From: Zhengella sp020637775
GTDB lineage: Bacteria; Pseudomonadota; Alphaproteobacteria; Rhizobiales; Rhizobiaceae
NCBI RefSeq assembly: GCF_041397485.1
Contig: NZ_JAWKWO010000001.1
Coordinates: 1,054,001-1,118,000 of the forward strand
Length of the DNA: 64,000 nt
Direction: 5' to 3'
The position numbers and the translations under genes were made by a program. Below are positions 25,158 to 34,505 of the stretch, one piece after another (the first letter of the stretch is position 1; each line of letters starts with the position of its first letter). The notes under the pieces were generated by a model. That model ran no database searches, had not been told where the DNA came from, and saw only the letters and a program-made list of their open reading frames with translations.

Positions 25158-26011
25158 GCCTTCTTCTGGAACCTTTCGGCTACGGCTACATGGTCAACGC
25201 GATGTGGGTTTCTGCCCTTACCGGCGGTGTATGCGCCTTCCTCTCCGCCTATCTCATGTTGAAGGGCTGGTCGCTGATCGGCGATGCGCTCTCCCACTCC
25301 ATCGTCCCCGGAGTGGCCGGGGCCTACATGCTGGGACTGCCCTTTTCGCTGGGTGCCTTCATCTCCGGCGCGCTGGCCGCCGTGGCCATGCTGTTCCTGA
25401 ACCGGCGCACGCGCCTGAAGGAAGACGCGATCATCGGCCTCATCTTCACCTCCTTCTTCGGTCTCGGCCTGTTCATGGTCTCGCTCTCGCCGGCATCGGT
25501 CGACGTGCAGACCATCGTCATGGGCAATATCCTGGCGATCACGCCCGCCGACACGCTGCAGCTCGTCGTCATCGGCACCGTGACACTGGCCATCCTGCTG
25601 GCGAAATGGAAGGATCTGATGGTCGTCTTCTTCGACGAGGATCATGCCCGCTCCGTCGGCCTCAATCCGGACCGGCTGAAGGTGCTGTTCTTCGCCCTGC
25701 TCGCCGCATCCACCGTCGCCGCCTTGCAGACCGTCGGCGCCTTCCTCGTCATCGCCATGGTCGTCACCCCAGGCGCCACGGCCTACCTGCTGACAGACCG
25801 CTTTCCCCGGCTCGTCGCCATCGCGGTGGCCATCGGCACCGGCTCCTCCTTCTTCGGCGCCTATGCCAGCTACTTCCTGAACGGCGCCACCGGCGGCATC
25901 ATTGTCGTGCTGCAGACGCTCCTCTTCCTGACCGCCTTCGTGTTCGCACCGAAACACGGCCTGCTCGCCGCGCGGGCAAGGGCGCGCACCGTACTGGAGG
26001 ACATCCGGTGA
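25154..26011 (+). CDS. sitC: Mn/Fe ABC transporter permease
   Basis: A 285-residue membrane protein of the ABC-3 permease family, with repeated hydrophobic segments and the conserved SLIGDALSHSIVPG coupling stretch near residue 36. It overlaps sitB by four bases and sitD by four. It should form the membrane channel together with SitD. Confidence 0.92.
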   Translation: MSLLLEPFGYGYMVNAMWVSALTGGVCAFLSAYLMLKGWSLIGDALSHSIVPGVAGAYMLGLPFSLGAFISGALAAVAMLFLNRRTRLKEDAIIGLIFTSFFGLGLFMVSLSPASVDVQTIVMGNILAITPADTLQLVVIGTVTLAILLAKWKDLMVVFFDEDHARSVGLNPDRLKVLFFALLAASTVAALQTVGAFLVIAMVVTPGATAYLLTDRFPRLVAIAVAIGTGSSFFGAYASYFLNGATGGIIVVLQTLLFLTAFVFAPKHGLLAARARARTVLEDIR

Positions 26012-26853
26012 ACGAGCTCCTGTCCGATCCGCTGCTGCCCTTCGCCTTTCCCTTCATGCAACAGGCCTTTCTCATCACGCTGGCTGTCGCCGTGCCGATG
26101 GGCCTGATCTCGGCTCTGCTCATACTCAAGGGCTGGTCGCTGATGGGTGACGCCATTTCCCATGCGGTCCTGCCGGGCGTCGTCATTGCCTATGTCATCG
26201 CTCTTCCGCTGGGCGCTGGCGCCTTCGTGGCCGGCATGGGCTGCGCCCTGGCAACCGGCTATCTCAAGGAAAACAGCCGCATCAAGGAAGACACCGTCAT
26301 GGGCGTGGTGTTTTCCGGCATGTTCGGCCTCGGCATCGTCCTCTATCTGTCGACAACCACCGACGTGCATCTCGACCACATCCTGTTCGGCGACATGCTG
26401 GGTGTCACATGGGGCGACCTGGCCGAAAGCGCGGCGATCAGCGCCATCGCGACCGGCTTCATGCTGGTCTTTCGCAAGGATCTGGCCCTGGCCGCATTCG
26501 ACGAACAGCATGCCCGCGCCATCGGCCTGCCGGTGCGCTTCCTGCATTACGGGCTGCTGGCCGTCGTCTCGCTGGCGGTGGTGGCGGCGCTGAAGGCCGT
26601 CGGCATCATCCTGGCAGTCGCATTCCTGGTCGCGCCCGGCGCCATCGCCTTCCTGCTGACGCGCACCTTCGCCGCCATGATGGCCGCCGCCGCCGCCATT
26701 GCCGCCGGCGCCTCCGTGCTCGGCATATGGGCCAGTTTCTTCATCGACAGCGCGCCCGCGCCCACCATCGTCCTCATCATGACGACCGCCTTCATCGCCG
26801 CCTTCATCCGCGAACAGGTGCGCTACGCGCGCATCCAGTCCCGCGACGGCTGA
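26008..26853 (+). CDS. sitD: Mn/Fe ABC transporter permease
   Basis: A 281-residue ABC-3 permease homologous to SitC (matching coupling stretch SLMGDAISHAVLPG). It starts with GTG inside the sitC stop (GTGA), with GGAGG seven bases upstream. Longer readings of the frame back into sitC are not credible. Last gene of the operon; it converges on ribBX with a 25-base gap. Confidence 0.92.
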   Translation: MNELLSDPLLPFAFPFMQQAFLITLAVAVPMGLISALLILKGWSLMGDAISHAVLPGVVIAYVIALPLGAGAFVAGMGCALATGYLKENSRIKEDTVMGVVFSGMFGLGIVLYLSTTTDVHLDHILFGDMLGVTWGDLAESAAISAIATGFMLVFRKDLALAAFDEQHARAIGLPVRFLHYGLLAVVSLAVVAALKAVGIILAVAFLVAPGAIAFLLTRTFAAMMAAAAAIAAGASVLGIWASFFIDSAPAPTIVLIMTTAFIAAFIREQVRYARIQSRDG

Positions 26854-26878
26854 AACGGCGCCCGCCGGGAAGGGCCGG

Positions 26879-27994
26879 TCAGATGCGGATGGTGCGCGTG
26901 ATCTCGATGCCGAACCCGCCAAGCCCGACATACTGGCGCTCCGAAGACGAAATCAGCGCGATCGAACGGATGCCGAGATCGCGCAGGATTTGCGCGCCGA
27001 CACCCACCTCGCGCCAGCGCTGCTGGCGCACCAGGGCGCTGCCATGCTGCTCGCCATCCTTGCCGTCGCCTTCGGTGCCGTGTTCGTCCGCCGAGGCATC
27101 ATGGCCCATGGGATTGCGCAGGATCATGATGACGCCGCGCCCGCCATGGGCATCGATGGCCTTCACCGCGGCATCCATCCAAACCTTGTCGCCATTCAGC
27201 CGCGCCACCATGTCGTCCATCGGCTGCTCGCGATAGATGCGGCAGGGAATGTCCTCGCCGGAGCGCACGTCGCCGAAGGTCAGGATCACGTGCTGCAGCG
27301 GATCGAAGTCGGAGGCATAGGCATAGATGCGCGCCGGCCCGCCATGCACGGTCACGTCCTTTTCCTCGACCCGCTGGACGAAGCGCTCGGTGCGGATGCG
27401 ATAGGCGATCAGGTCCTCGATGGAGATGATGCGCAGGTCGTGCTCGCGGGCGAATTCGATCAGTTCGGGCAGGCGCTTGACCGTGCCGTCATCGTTGACC
27501 ACTTCCGCCAGCACACCGGCAGGTTCGAGCCCGGCCAGCGAGGCCAGGTCGACGCCCGCTTCCGTATGGCCCGAGCGCGTCAGCACGCCGCCGGATCGTG
27601 CGATCAGCGGGAAGATGTGCCCCGGCCGGATGAAATCGGACGGCGCGACATTGCCATTGGCCAGCGCCGTGATCGTCGCTGTCCGCTCCGTCGCCGAAAT
27701 GCCCGTCGTCATGCCGATCCTGTAGTCCACCGAAACGGTGAAAGCGGTGCGCAGCGGGTCGATATTGTTGGCCACCATCGGGTTGAGATGCAGCGCATCG
27801 GCGCGCGCCGCCGTCATCGGAACACAGAGGATGCCGGATGTATGGCGGATCATGAAGGCGATCTTTTCGGGTGTCGCCTTCGAGGCCGCCATGATCAGGT
27901 CGCCCTCGTTCTCGCGGTCGGTGTCATCCACCACCACGACGAGTTCGCCATTGGCAATGGCCTGAATGGCCGATTCGATCGTGTCCAGTTGCAT
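26879..27994 (-). CDS. ribB: RibBX: DHBP synthase with degenerate GTP cyclohydrolase II-like domain
   Basis: The 371-residue protein has an intact 3,4-dihydroxy-2-butanone-4-phosphate synthase domain (DDTDRENEGDLIM, HTSGILCVP, RSGHTEAGVDL; residues 1-200). The C-terminal half resembles GTP cyclohydrolase II but lacks the zinc-binding cysteine motif (only one cysteine, in PCRIYREQP) and contains an acidic, Gly-rich insertion around residue 300. This matches RibBX proteins common in Hyphomicrobiales. A separate ribA is expected elsewhere in the genome. It makes the four-carbon riboflavin precursor. Confidence 0.9.
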   Translation of the reverse strand: MQLDTIESAIQAIANGELVVVVDDTDRENEGDLIMAASKATPEKIAFMIRHTSGILCVPMTAARADALHLNPMVANNIDPLRTAFTVSVDYRIGMTTGISATERTATITALANGNVAPSDFIRPGHIFPLIARSGGVLTRSGHTEAGVDLASLAGLEPAGVLAEVVNDDGTVKRLPELIEFAREHDLRIISIEDLIAYRIRTERFVQRVEEKDVTVHGGPARIYAYASDFDPLQHVILTFGDVRSGEDIPCRIYREQPMDDMVARLNGDKVWMDAAVKAIDAHGGRGVIMILRNPMGHDASADEHGTEGDGKDGEQHGSALVRQQRWREVGVGAQILRDLGIRSIALISSSERQYVGLGGFGIEITRTIRI

Positions 27995-28098
27995 TGTATC
28001 CGGTCCTGTCCGCGCGCTGGCGCCCTGTCTCTTTCCCGTGTCGATTAAAGAGCGGCGCGGGACCGGTCAAGGATGCGCAAGGCAGGTCCAGCCCGAAT

Positions 28099-29382
28099 TC
28101 ACGAGCCTGACGGGTGCCTGCGGCTGACATTCGAGGGTCTTCCGGGCAATGATAGCGCCGTCTCGTGCCTGCCGCGGCGCGCCACGATCCGCCCGCCGGC
28201 CACGACCATCAGCCGGTTGGCGCGCAGCCGGATCGCCTCCACCGGGGAGGATGCATCCAGCACGACAAGGCTCGCCTTGCAGCCCGGAGCGATGCCATAG
28301 CCGTCCAGGCCCATGACCTTCGCGCTGTTGGCCGTCACCATGTCGAAGCAGGCGCGCATCTGCGCCGGGCTCGTCATCTGCGCCACGTGCAGCCCCATGA
28401 AGGCGACGTCCAGCATGTCGGCGGTGCCCAGCGAATACCACGGGTCGAGCACGCAATCCTGACCGAAGGCAACCGTGATGCCGTGGGCCAGCATTTCCGG
28501 CACCCGCGTCATGCCGCGCCGCTTCGGATAGGTGTCGTGCCGCCCCTGCAGCGTGATGTTGATGAGCGGGTTGGGAATGGCTGCAACGTCCGCCTCGGCC
28601 ATCAGCGGCAGCAGCTTGGAGACGTAGTAATTGTCCATCGAATGCATGGAGGTCAGATGCGATCCCGCCACCCGGCCTTGCAGACCGAGGCGCTGTGTCT
28701 CGAAGGCAAGCTGCTCGATGTGGCGCGACATGGGATCGTCCGTCTCGTCGCAATGCATGTCCACCATCAGCCCGCGATCCGCCGCGATCTCGCAAAGCTC
28801 GGTCACCGAGCGCAGCCCGTCCGCCATGGTGCGCTCGAAATGCGGAATTCCGCCGACGATCTCGACGCCCATGTCCAGCGCCCGGATCGTGCAGTCCCGC
28901 GCCGCCGGCGAGCGGTAGAACCCGTCCTGCGGGAAGGCGACGAGTTGCAGGTCGAGAAAGGGTTTCACCTTTTCGCGCACCGCAAGCAGCGCGCGAACGC
29001 CCTTCAGCCCGTCCTCGTCTGACGTGTCGACATGGCTTCGAATGGCCAGAAGGCCCATGGACACGGCCCAGTCGCAATAGGCGAGCGCGCGTTCGGCGAT
29101 CTCCTCTTCCGTCTGCAGCGGCTTCAATTCGCCCCACAGGCCGATCCCCTCCAGAAGGGTGCCGGAAGCGTTGATGCGCGGCCGGCCGTAGGAGAGCGTG
29201 GCATCCATGTGGAAATGCGGATCGACGAAGGGCGGCGAAACGAGATCGCCCGACACGTCGATGACCTCACCGGCCTGCGCCTCGATCACCGGCTCGACCG
29301 CGCCGATCAGGCCGTCCTTGATGGCGATATCGGCTGTCCGCCCGTCAGGCAGGATGCCTCTCTTGAGAAGAATGTCGAACAT
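28099..29382 (-). CDS. Cytosine deaminase-like amidohydrolase
   Basis: A 427-residue amidohydrolase, the same length as E. coli CodA. Probable metal ligands and catalytic residues are H56 and H58 (DPHFHMD), H210 with E213 (MHCDE), H242 and D309. The residue after D309 is cysteine (GQDC) where CodA has a second aspartate that affects substrate choice, so cytosine may not be the natural substrate. The gene begins four bases after the permease stop in the BMP transporter operon, so its substrate is probably what that transporter imports. Confidence 0.84.
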   Translation of the reverse strand: MFDILLKRGILPDGRTADIAIKDGLIGAVEPVIEAQAGEVIDVSGDLVSPPFVDPHFHMDATLSYGRPRINASGTLLEGIGLWGELKPLQTEEEIAERALAYCDWAVSMGLLAIRSHVDTSDEDGLKGVRALLAVREKVKPFLDLQLVAFPQDGFYRSPAARDCTIRALDMGVEIVGGIPHFERTMADGLRSVTELCEIAADRGLMVDMHCDETDDPMSRHIEQLAFETQRLGLQGRVAGSHLTSMHSMDNYYVSKLLPLMAEADVAAIPNPLINITLQGRHDTYPKRRGMTRVPEMLAHGITVAFGQDCVLDPWYSLGTADMLDVAFMGLHVAQMTSPAQMRACFDMVTANSAKVMGLDGYGIAPGCKASLVVLDASSPVEAIRLRANRLMVVAGGRIVARRGRHETALSLPGRPSNVSRRHPSGS

Positions 29383-29386
29383 CGGG

Positions 29387-30331
29387 TCAGCGCTCGCCTT
29401 TCTGATAAGGGATCATCAGTGCCTTCGGATAGGTGGCGCGCCGCGCCACCAGGATCAGCGCCAGGATGGACAGGACATAGGGCATCATCAGGAACACCTG
29501 ATAGGGCACGAAGGCGCCGGCCACCTGTTGCAGCCGCAACTGGTAGGCATCGAAGGCGGCGAACAGGATGGCGCCGATCAGCGCCTTGCCCGGCCGCCAG
29601 GAACCGAACACCACCAGCGCGATGGCGATCCAGCCGCGCCCGTTCACCATCTCGAAGAAGAAGGAGTTGAAGGCGCTCATCGTCAGGAAGGCCCCGCCGA
29701 TGGCCATCAGCGCCGAACCCGCCATGACCGCGCCGATGCGCACGGCGGTCACCGAAATGCCCTGCGCTTCCACCGCCGCGGGATTCTCGCCCACCGCCCG
29801 CAGCGCCAGCCCCGCCGGCGTGCGGTAGAGCAGCCAGCCGACAAGGCCCGCCATGATGAAGGCCAGGTAGGTGAGCGGCGTCTGGTTGAACAGCGCGGGC
29901 CCGAGCACCGGGATATCCGACAGGACAGGAACCGGCCAGGCCTGGAACGCCTCGATCTTCGGCGGCGAGGAAACCTTGGGCAGTGCCACGCGATAGGTGA
30001 AATAGGTCAGGCTGGAGGCCAGCAGCGTGATGCCGATGCCGGTGACATGCTGCGACAGGCCGAGCGGCACGGTCAGAAAGCCGTGGACGAAACCGAAGGC
30101 AGCGCCCGTCAGCGCCGCCACCAGCACCCCGGTCCACAGATCGGCCCCGTTCCACACGGCGAACCAGCCGGCGAAGGCGCCCGCCGTCATGATGCCCTCG
30201 ATACCGAGATTGAGAACACCGGCCCGCTCGCAGATCAGTTCGCCCAGCGTGGCGAAGATCAACGGCGAGGCGATGCGGATGGCTGCGGCCCAGAACGTGG
30301 CCGTGAACAGGATTTCCAGCGCGTCGCCCAT
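29387..30331 (-). CDS. BMP-type nucleoside/nucleobase ABC permease 2
   Basis: A 314-residue BPD_transp_2 permease with eight to ten hydrophobic segments and the family stretch LNLGIEGIMTAGAFAG near residue 40. It follows permease 1 by four bases and precedes the amidohydrolase. Relatives (NupQ/YufQ) import purine nucleosides. Confidence 0.9.
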   Translation of the reverse strand: MGDALEILFTATFWAAAIRIASPLIFATLGELICERAGVLNLGIEGIMTAGAFAGWFAVWNGADLWTGVLVAALTGAAFGFVHGFLTVPLGLSQHVTGIGITLLASSLTYFTYRVALPKVSSPPKIEAFQAWPVPVLSDIPVLGPALFNQTPLTYLAFIMAGLVGWLLYRTPAGLALRAVGENPAAVEAQGISVTAVRIGAVMAGSALMAIGGAFLTMSAFNSFFFEMVNGRGWIAIALVVFGSWRPGKALIGAILFAAFDAYQLRLQQVAGAFVPYQVFLMMPYVLSILALILVARRATYPKALMIPYQKGER

Positions 30332-30335
30332 GGCG

Positions 30336-31385
30336 TCACCTCCACCGGATGCGATAGCGCGACAGCATGATCGCCGCCACCATGGTCAGCAGCGCGGCCG
30401 CCACCATCACCTGCGCGATATAGGACGGCACCCCTGCCGCCCGGCTCATCGCGTCCGCGCCCACGAAAATGCCGGCCACGAAGATCGCCGACAGCACCAC
30501 GCCCAGCGGGTTCAGCATGGCCAGCATGGCCACGACGATGCCCGTGTAGCCGAAGCCCGGCGAAAGATCGAGCGTCAGGTTGCCTTTCAGCCCCGCCACT
30601 TCCGAGAAACCGGCCAGCGCGGCAAGCCCGCCCGACAGCAGCGCTGTCTTCATCAGCACCCGGTTGACCGGGATGCCGGCAAAGCGTGCCGCCTCCGGAT
30701 TGTGGCCCACCGCACGCATTTCGTAGCCGAGCGCCGTTTTCTTCATGATGACCCAGGTGACGACGGCGCTCGCCAGCGCCAGAACGAAGCCCCAGTGCAG
30801 CCTCCGGCCCTTGACGAGGCGCGGCAGTTCGGCCGCGTCGACCACCTTCTTCGACTGCGGCCAGCCCAGCCCGCTCGGATCCTTGAGAACGCCCTCCAGC
30901 AGCATGGAAACGAACAGCAGGACGATGAAGTTCAGCAGCAGCGTGGTCACCACCTCGTCGACGCCGAAGCGGATCTTCATCACCGCGGGCCCAAGCAGCA
31001 GCAGCGCACCGGCCAGCATCGCCGCCGCCATGATGAGCGGGATCAGCGCGACAGACGGCAGCATGACCGCGCCGGTTCCGAGCACCACCGTCATCACCGC
31101 ACCGATATAGAGCTGCGCCTCTGCGCCGATGTTCCACAGCCGCGCACGGAAGGCGACGGCCACGGCAAGGCCGGTGAAGATGAGCGGCGTCGCCCGCGTC
31201 AGGGTTTCCAGGAAGGCGAACTGGGAACCGGCCGCGCCCTTGATGACCAGCCAAAAAACGTTGAACGGGTTGGCCCCGGCGATCAGCACCAGCAGCGAGG
31301 CGAAGAGAATGGTCACCGCGATCGCGCCGGCGGGATAGCCGAGCGTATGCAGGAAGGTCGGCCTGGGCCTCGGTTCAAGCCGCAT
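30336..31385 (-). CDS. BMP-type nucleoside/nucleobase ABC permease 1
   Basis: A 349-residue permease with the family stretch LWNIGAEAQLYIGAV around residue 105 and DEVVTTLLLNFI near 165. The start at 31385 is preferred because GAGGGGAT lies upstream and it overlaps the ATPase gene by eleven bases; an in-frame ATG at 31436 would add an unlikely N-terminus. It pairs with permease 2. Confidence 0.9.
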   Translation of the reverse strand: MRLEPRPRPTFLHTLGYPAGAIAVTILFASLLVLIAGANPFNVFWLVIKGAAGSQFAFLETLTRATPLIFTGLAVAVAFRARLWNIGAEAQLYIGAVMTVVLGTGAVMLPSVALIPLIMAAAMLAGALLLLGPAVMKIRFGVDEVVTTLLLNFIVLLFVSMLLEGVLKDPSGLGWPQSKKVVDAAELPRLVKGRRLHWGFVLALASAVVTWVIMKKTALGYEMRAVGHNPEAARFAGIPVNRVLMKTALLSGGLAALAGFSEVAGLKGNLTLDLSPGFGYTGIVVAMLAMLNPLGVVLSAIFVAGIFVGADAMSRAAGVPSYIAQVMVAAALLTMVAAIMLSRYRIRWR

Positions 31386-32922
31386 CGGAGATCCCCTCGA
31401 ATCCGTGTCCGGCCATGAGCTGGCCGATGTCGGCAAGACTGCGCTCGCCGCGCGCCGACGGTGCCGAGAGACGCCCTTTCGAGATGACGAACACCCGGTC
31501 GGACAGTGCCAGCACCTCGTCGAGATCCTCCGAGATCAGCAGAACCGCCGCGCCGCGCGCCCGCGCCTCCAGCAGCCGGGCATGAACGTAGGACACCGCG
31601 CCGACATCGAGTCCGCGCGTCGGCTGGTTGGCGAGAATCACCGCCGGCTCCCCGTCCAGCGCGCGTCCGAGAATGAGCTTTTGCATGTTGCCGCCCGAAA
31701 GCAGGCGCACCCGCGCCTCCGGCGACGGACATTTCACATCGTAGTCGGCGATGATCCGCTCGGCGAAGGCACGCGCCGCGCCCCAGTCCAGAAAACCGAA
31801 CCGAGAGAAGCGCCGGCTGCGATAGGCCTCCGAGATGACGTTTTCGGCCACGCTCATATCGTCGATCATTCCCGTGGCATGGCGGTCTTCGGGAATGCGG
31901 CCGATGCCGTGGGAAAGCGCCACGCGCGGCGACCAGACCTGAACCGCTTCGCCCTTGACAAGCAAGGCGCCCGACAACGGGCTGGCGGTGCCGGCAATCA
32001 GTGCCGCAAGCGCCGCCTGGCCATTGCCCGACACGCCGGCAAGCCCGGTGATCTCGCCGCCGCGCAATTCCAGATCGATACCGCGAAGCGCCGGCCCGCC
32101 GCCCTGTCCGGCGGCATGCACATCGCGAAGCGTCAGCAGGGCTGGTCCCGTCACCGGCGGCGCGATGTCCGGCGGCACGATTTCCTGACCCACCATCATG
32201 GTGGCAAGCTGATGCCGGTCGGTCTCCGCCACGGTCACCTCGCCGGCAACGCGGCCGGCGCGCAGCACCACGACCCGGTCGGCCACCGCCATCACCTCGT
32301 TGAGCTTGTGGGAAATGAAGATGATCGACAGACCGTCGGCCACCAGCTTCTTCAGCGTGGCGAAAAGCGCGTCCGTTTCCTGCGGGGTGAGCACGGCCGT
32401 CGGCTCGTCGAGGATGAGGATGCGGGCATCGCGATAGAGCGCCTTGAGAATTTCCACGCGCTGCCGCTCGCCCACCGACAGGGACTGCACCAGCGCATCG
32501 GGATCGACCTGCAGTCCGAAATCGCCGGCCAGCCTGAGAATGCGCGCCTTCGCGCCCGCCCTGTCGAAACGCAGCGAGAACAGCGGCTGCGTGCCCAGCG
32601 CGATATTGTCCAGCACGCTCATCTGGCCTGCCAGCGTGAAATGCTGGTGCACCATGCCGATGCCGGCGGAAAGCGCGGCACGTGGATCGCCTGCCGGCAA
32701 GGGCTGCCCGAAGGCCTCCACGCCGCCTGCATCGGCCACGTAATGGCCGAACAGGATATTCATCAGCGTCGTCTTGCCCGCGCCGTTTTCGCCCAGCAGC
32801 GCCACCACTTCGCCCCGCGCCAGCGAAAGCGAAATGCCGTCATTGGCCTTGAGCGCGCCGAACTGTTTCGTGATTCCGGCCAGGCGCAGCACCGGACCTT
32901 CGGCTTGCGTGCCGTGCGACAC
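31375..32922 (-). CDS. BMP-type ABC transporter ATPase with two cassettes
   Basis: The 515-residue protein has two ABC cassettes. The first is canonical (GENGAGKTT, LSVGERQRVEILK, LILDEPTAVL). In the second the P-loop reads GVSGNGQAAL and Walker B region VILANQPTRGLD, the degenerate form usual for this subfamily. It follows the binding-protein gene by 57 bases. Confidence 0.91.
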   Translation of the reverse strand: MSHGTQAEGPVLRLAGITKQFGALKANDGISLSLARGEVVALLGENGAGKTTLMNILFGHYVADAGGVEAFGQPLPAGDPRAALSAGIGMVHQHFTLAGQMSVLDNIALGTQPLFSLRFDRAGAKARILRLAGDFGLQVDPDALVQSLSVGERQRVEILKALYRDARILILDEPTAVLTPQETDALFATLKKLVADGLSIIFISHKLNEVMAVADRVVVLRAGRVAGEVTVAETDRHQLATMMVGQEIVPPDIAPPVTGPALLTLRDVHAAGQGGGPALRGIDLELRGGEITGLAGVSGNGQAALAALIAGTASPLSGALLVKGEAVQVWSPRVALSHGIGRIPEDRHATGMIDDMSVAENVISEAYRSRRFSRFGFLDWGAARAFAERIIADYDVKCPSPEARVRLLSGGNMQKLILGRALDGEPAVILANQPTRGLDVGAVSYVHARLLEARARGAAVLLISEDLDEVLALSDRVFVISKGRLSAPSARGERSLADIGQLMAGHGFEGISDAA

Positions 32923-32979
32923 TGCCCGTCCCCCTTCAAGATGCCGGACGGCAGGCTGGCCGCCGCCCGGAACCGGACC

Positions 32980-34020
32980 TTACATGGTCGACTTCGGTTC
33001 TTCGTCGTTGATCTCGACGACGAAGGACCCGTCCTTGATCGCGGCTTCCTTCTGCGCAACCATTGCCATGGCCGCTTCCGGCACCTTGCCCTCGAACGTG
33101 CCGAGCGGCGCCAGCGAGCAGCCGCCTTCCTTCATGAAGGAATAGACGCCGTAATCCTCGGCCTTGAAAGCGCCCGCCTTGATCTTCGCGATGGCCGCGT
33201 CGAGCGTCGGCTCGAAATGCCACAGCGCCGAGGCAACCACGGTTTCAGGATAGTCGGACTGCGTGTCGATGACGTTGCCGATGGCCAGCAGGCCCTTTTC
33301 CTTGGCCGCGTCGGACACGCCGAAGCGCTCCGCATACAGCAGGTCCGCACCCGCGTCGATCTGGGCGAAGGCGGTTTCCTTGGCCTTGGGCGGGTCGAAC
33401 CACGAGCCGATGAAGGCGACCTGGAATTTCACCTCCGGGTTCATCTCCTTCGCCCCGGCCATGAAGGCATGCATGAGCCGGTTCACCTCGGGAATGGGAT
33501 AGCCGCCCACCATGCCGATATTGTTCGTCTTGGTCATCGCCCCGGCAATGATGCCGGTTAGGTAGGAGGCATCCTGGATGTAATTGTCGAACACCGCGAA
33601 ATTCGGGTGCTCGTCCTGCGGCTTGAAGGACGATCCGATGAGGAAGGCCTTGTCCGGGTAATCGTCGGCAACCGAACGCGCTGCATCCTCCACCGCGAAG
33701 GCTTCGCCAAGAATGAGATCGTAACCCGCCTCGCAATATTCGCGCATCACGCGCTCATAGTCGCTGTTCGACACGCTCTCGGAAAAGACATACTCGATGT
33801 CGCCGCGCTCCACCGCCGCCTGCGCGGCCTTGTGGATGCGGCTCACCCATTGCTGCTCCACCGGCACGGTATAAATCGCAGCGGCCTTGATCTTGTCTGC
33901 CGCGCGCGCCCGGCCGACGAGGCCCGGCATGGCGAGCATGGCTACGCCGGCACCGCCGGCTGCGAGAAGGTGACGCCGGCTGAGCGGCACTGCGGCCGCC
34001 GTTCTGGTCCTGGCTGGCAT
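32980..34020 (-). CDS. BMP-family lipoprotein/binding protein of the ABC importer
   Basis: A 346-residue BMP/PnrA-like binding protein. The N-terminus has a twin-arginine-like signal (SRRHLLAAGGAGVAML, ending near ARA at residue 40) rather than a lipobox. The mature part has the BMP pattern AAIYTVPVEQQWVSRIHKA and NIGMVGGYPIPEVNR. The start at 34020 follows AGGAGCC. It is the first gene of the operon reading toward the cytosine deaminase-like gene, suggesting import of a nucleobase or related heterocycle. Confidence 0.9.
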   Translation of the reverse strand: MPARTRTAAAVPLSRRHLLAAGGAGVAMLAMPGLVGRARAADKIKAAAIYTVPVEQQWVSRIHKAAQAAVERGDIEYVFSESVSNSDYERVMREYCEAGYDLILGEAFAVEDAARSVADDYPDKAFLIGSSFKPQDEHPNFAVFDNYIQDASYLTGIIAGAMTKTNNIGMVGGYPIPEVNRLMHAFMAGAKEMNPEVKFQVAFIGSWFDPPKAKETAFAQIDAGADLLYAERFGVSDAAKEKGLLAIGNVIDTQSDYPETVVASALWHFEPTLDAAIAKIKAGAFKAEDYGVYSFMKEGGCSLAPLGTFEGKVPEAAMAMVAQKEAAIKDGSFVVEINDEEPKSTM

Positions 34021-34065
34021 GGTCTGGCTCCTGTTCCCCTGATGAAAAGTTTGGCATCCCGTCTT

Positions 34066-34082
34066 TTTGACCAAATGGTAAA
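34066..34082. promoter_or_regulatory. Imperfect palindrome upstream of the BMP operon
   Basis: TTTGACCAAATGGTAAA has arms TTTGACCA and TGGTAAA (one base missing from perfect symmetry) and lies 46 bases before the binding-protein start. It may be an operator; no cognate regulator is adjacent. Confidence 0.35.
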
Positions 34083-34241
34083 CACAAGTCAGGCGCCTTG
34101 GCAATCGAGATGCGCTAAAATGCCTCGTGGGACAAGCCATGCAACCCGCCATTCAACAGGTTAGGATAGCCCTGCCCCAAAACCGCCGCGAGCGTGGGCC
34201 TTCATGGCGGATGGGACGGGACAACGCTAAGGAGAGGTTTC

Positions 34242-34505
34242 ATGAAGAACATCCTTGTCATCATCGCTGCAACCATGGCCCTTGCCGCATGCACGACAGC
34301 CGAGCGCGACGCGGCAACCGGCGGTGCAATCGGCGCGGCTGCCGGCGCCATCGCCACGGGCGGGAAGGCCGGCGGCGCGATTGCCGGCGCTGCGATCGGC
34401 GCGGTTTCAGGCGTGCTGATCGGCCGGGCCACGCGGCGCGGCGACTGCGTCTATCGCGACCGCTACGGCCGCCGCTATATCGCCCGCTGCCCCGCCGGTT
34501 ACTGA
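34242..34505 (+). CDS. Small glycine-zipper lipoprotein
   Basis: An 87-residue protein with a lipoprotein signal (lipobox LAAC, cysteine 17), then a Gly/Ala-rich glycine-zipper segment (about 27-62) and a short cationic tail with CVYRDRYGRRY and a second Cys pair region. GGAGAGG precedes the ATG. Similar small outer-membrane lipoproteins (17 kDa-antigen/OsmB-like) are common; function unknown. Its end overlaps the convergent AbrB-family gene by seven bases. Confidence 0.85.
   Translation: MKNILVIIAATMALAACTTAERDAATGGAIGAAAGAIATGGKAGGAIAGAAIGAVSGVLIGRATRRGDCVYRDRYGRRYIARCPAGY

Noticed and set aside
31405..33561. A 718-codon plus-strand frame opposite the BMP ATPase and binding protein
   Set aside because: Antisense shadow; it spans two real genes and their intergenic gap.
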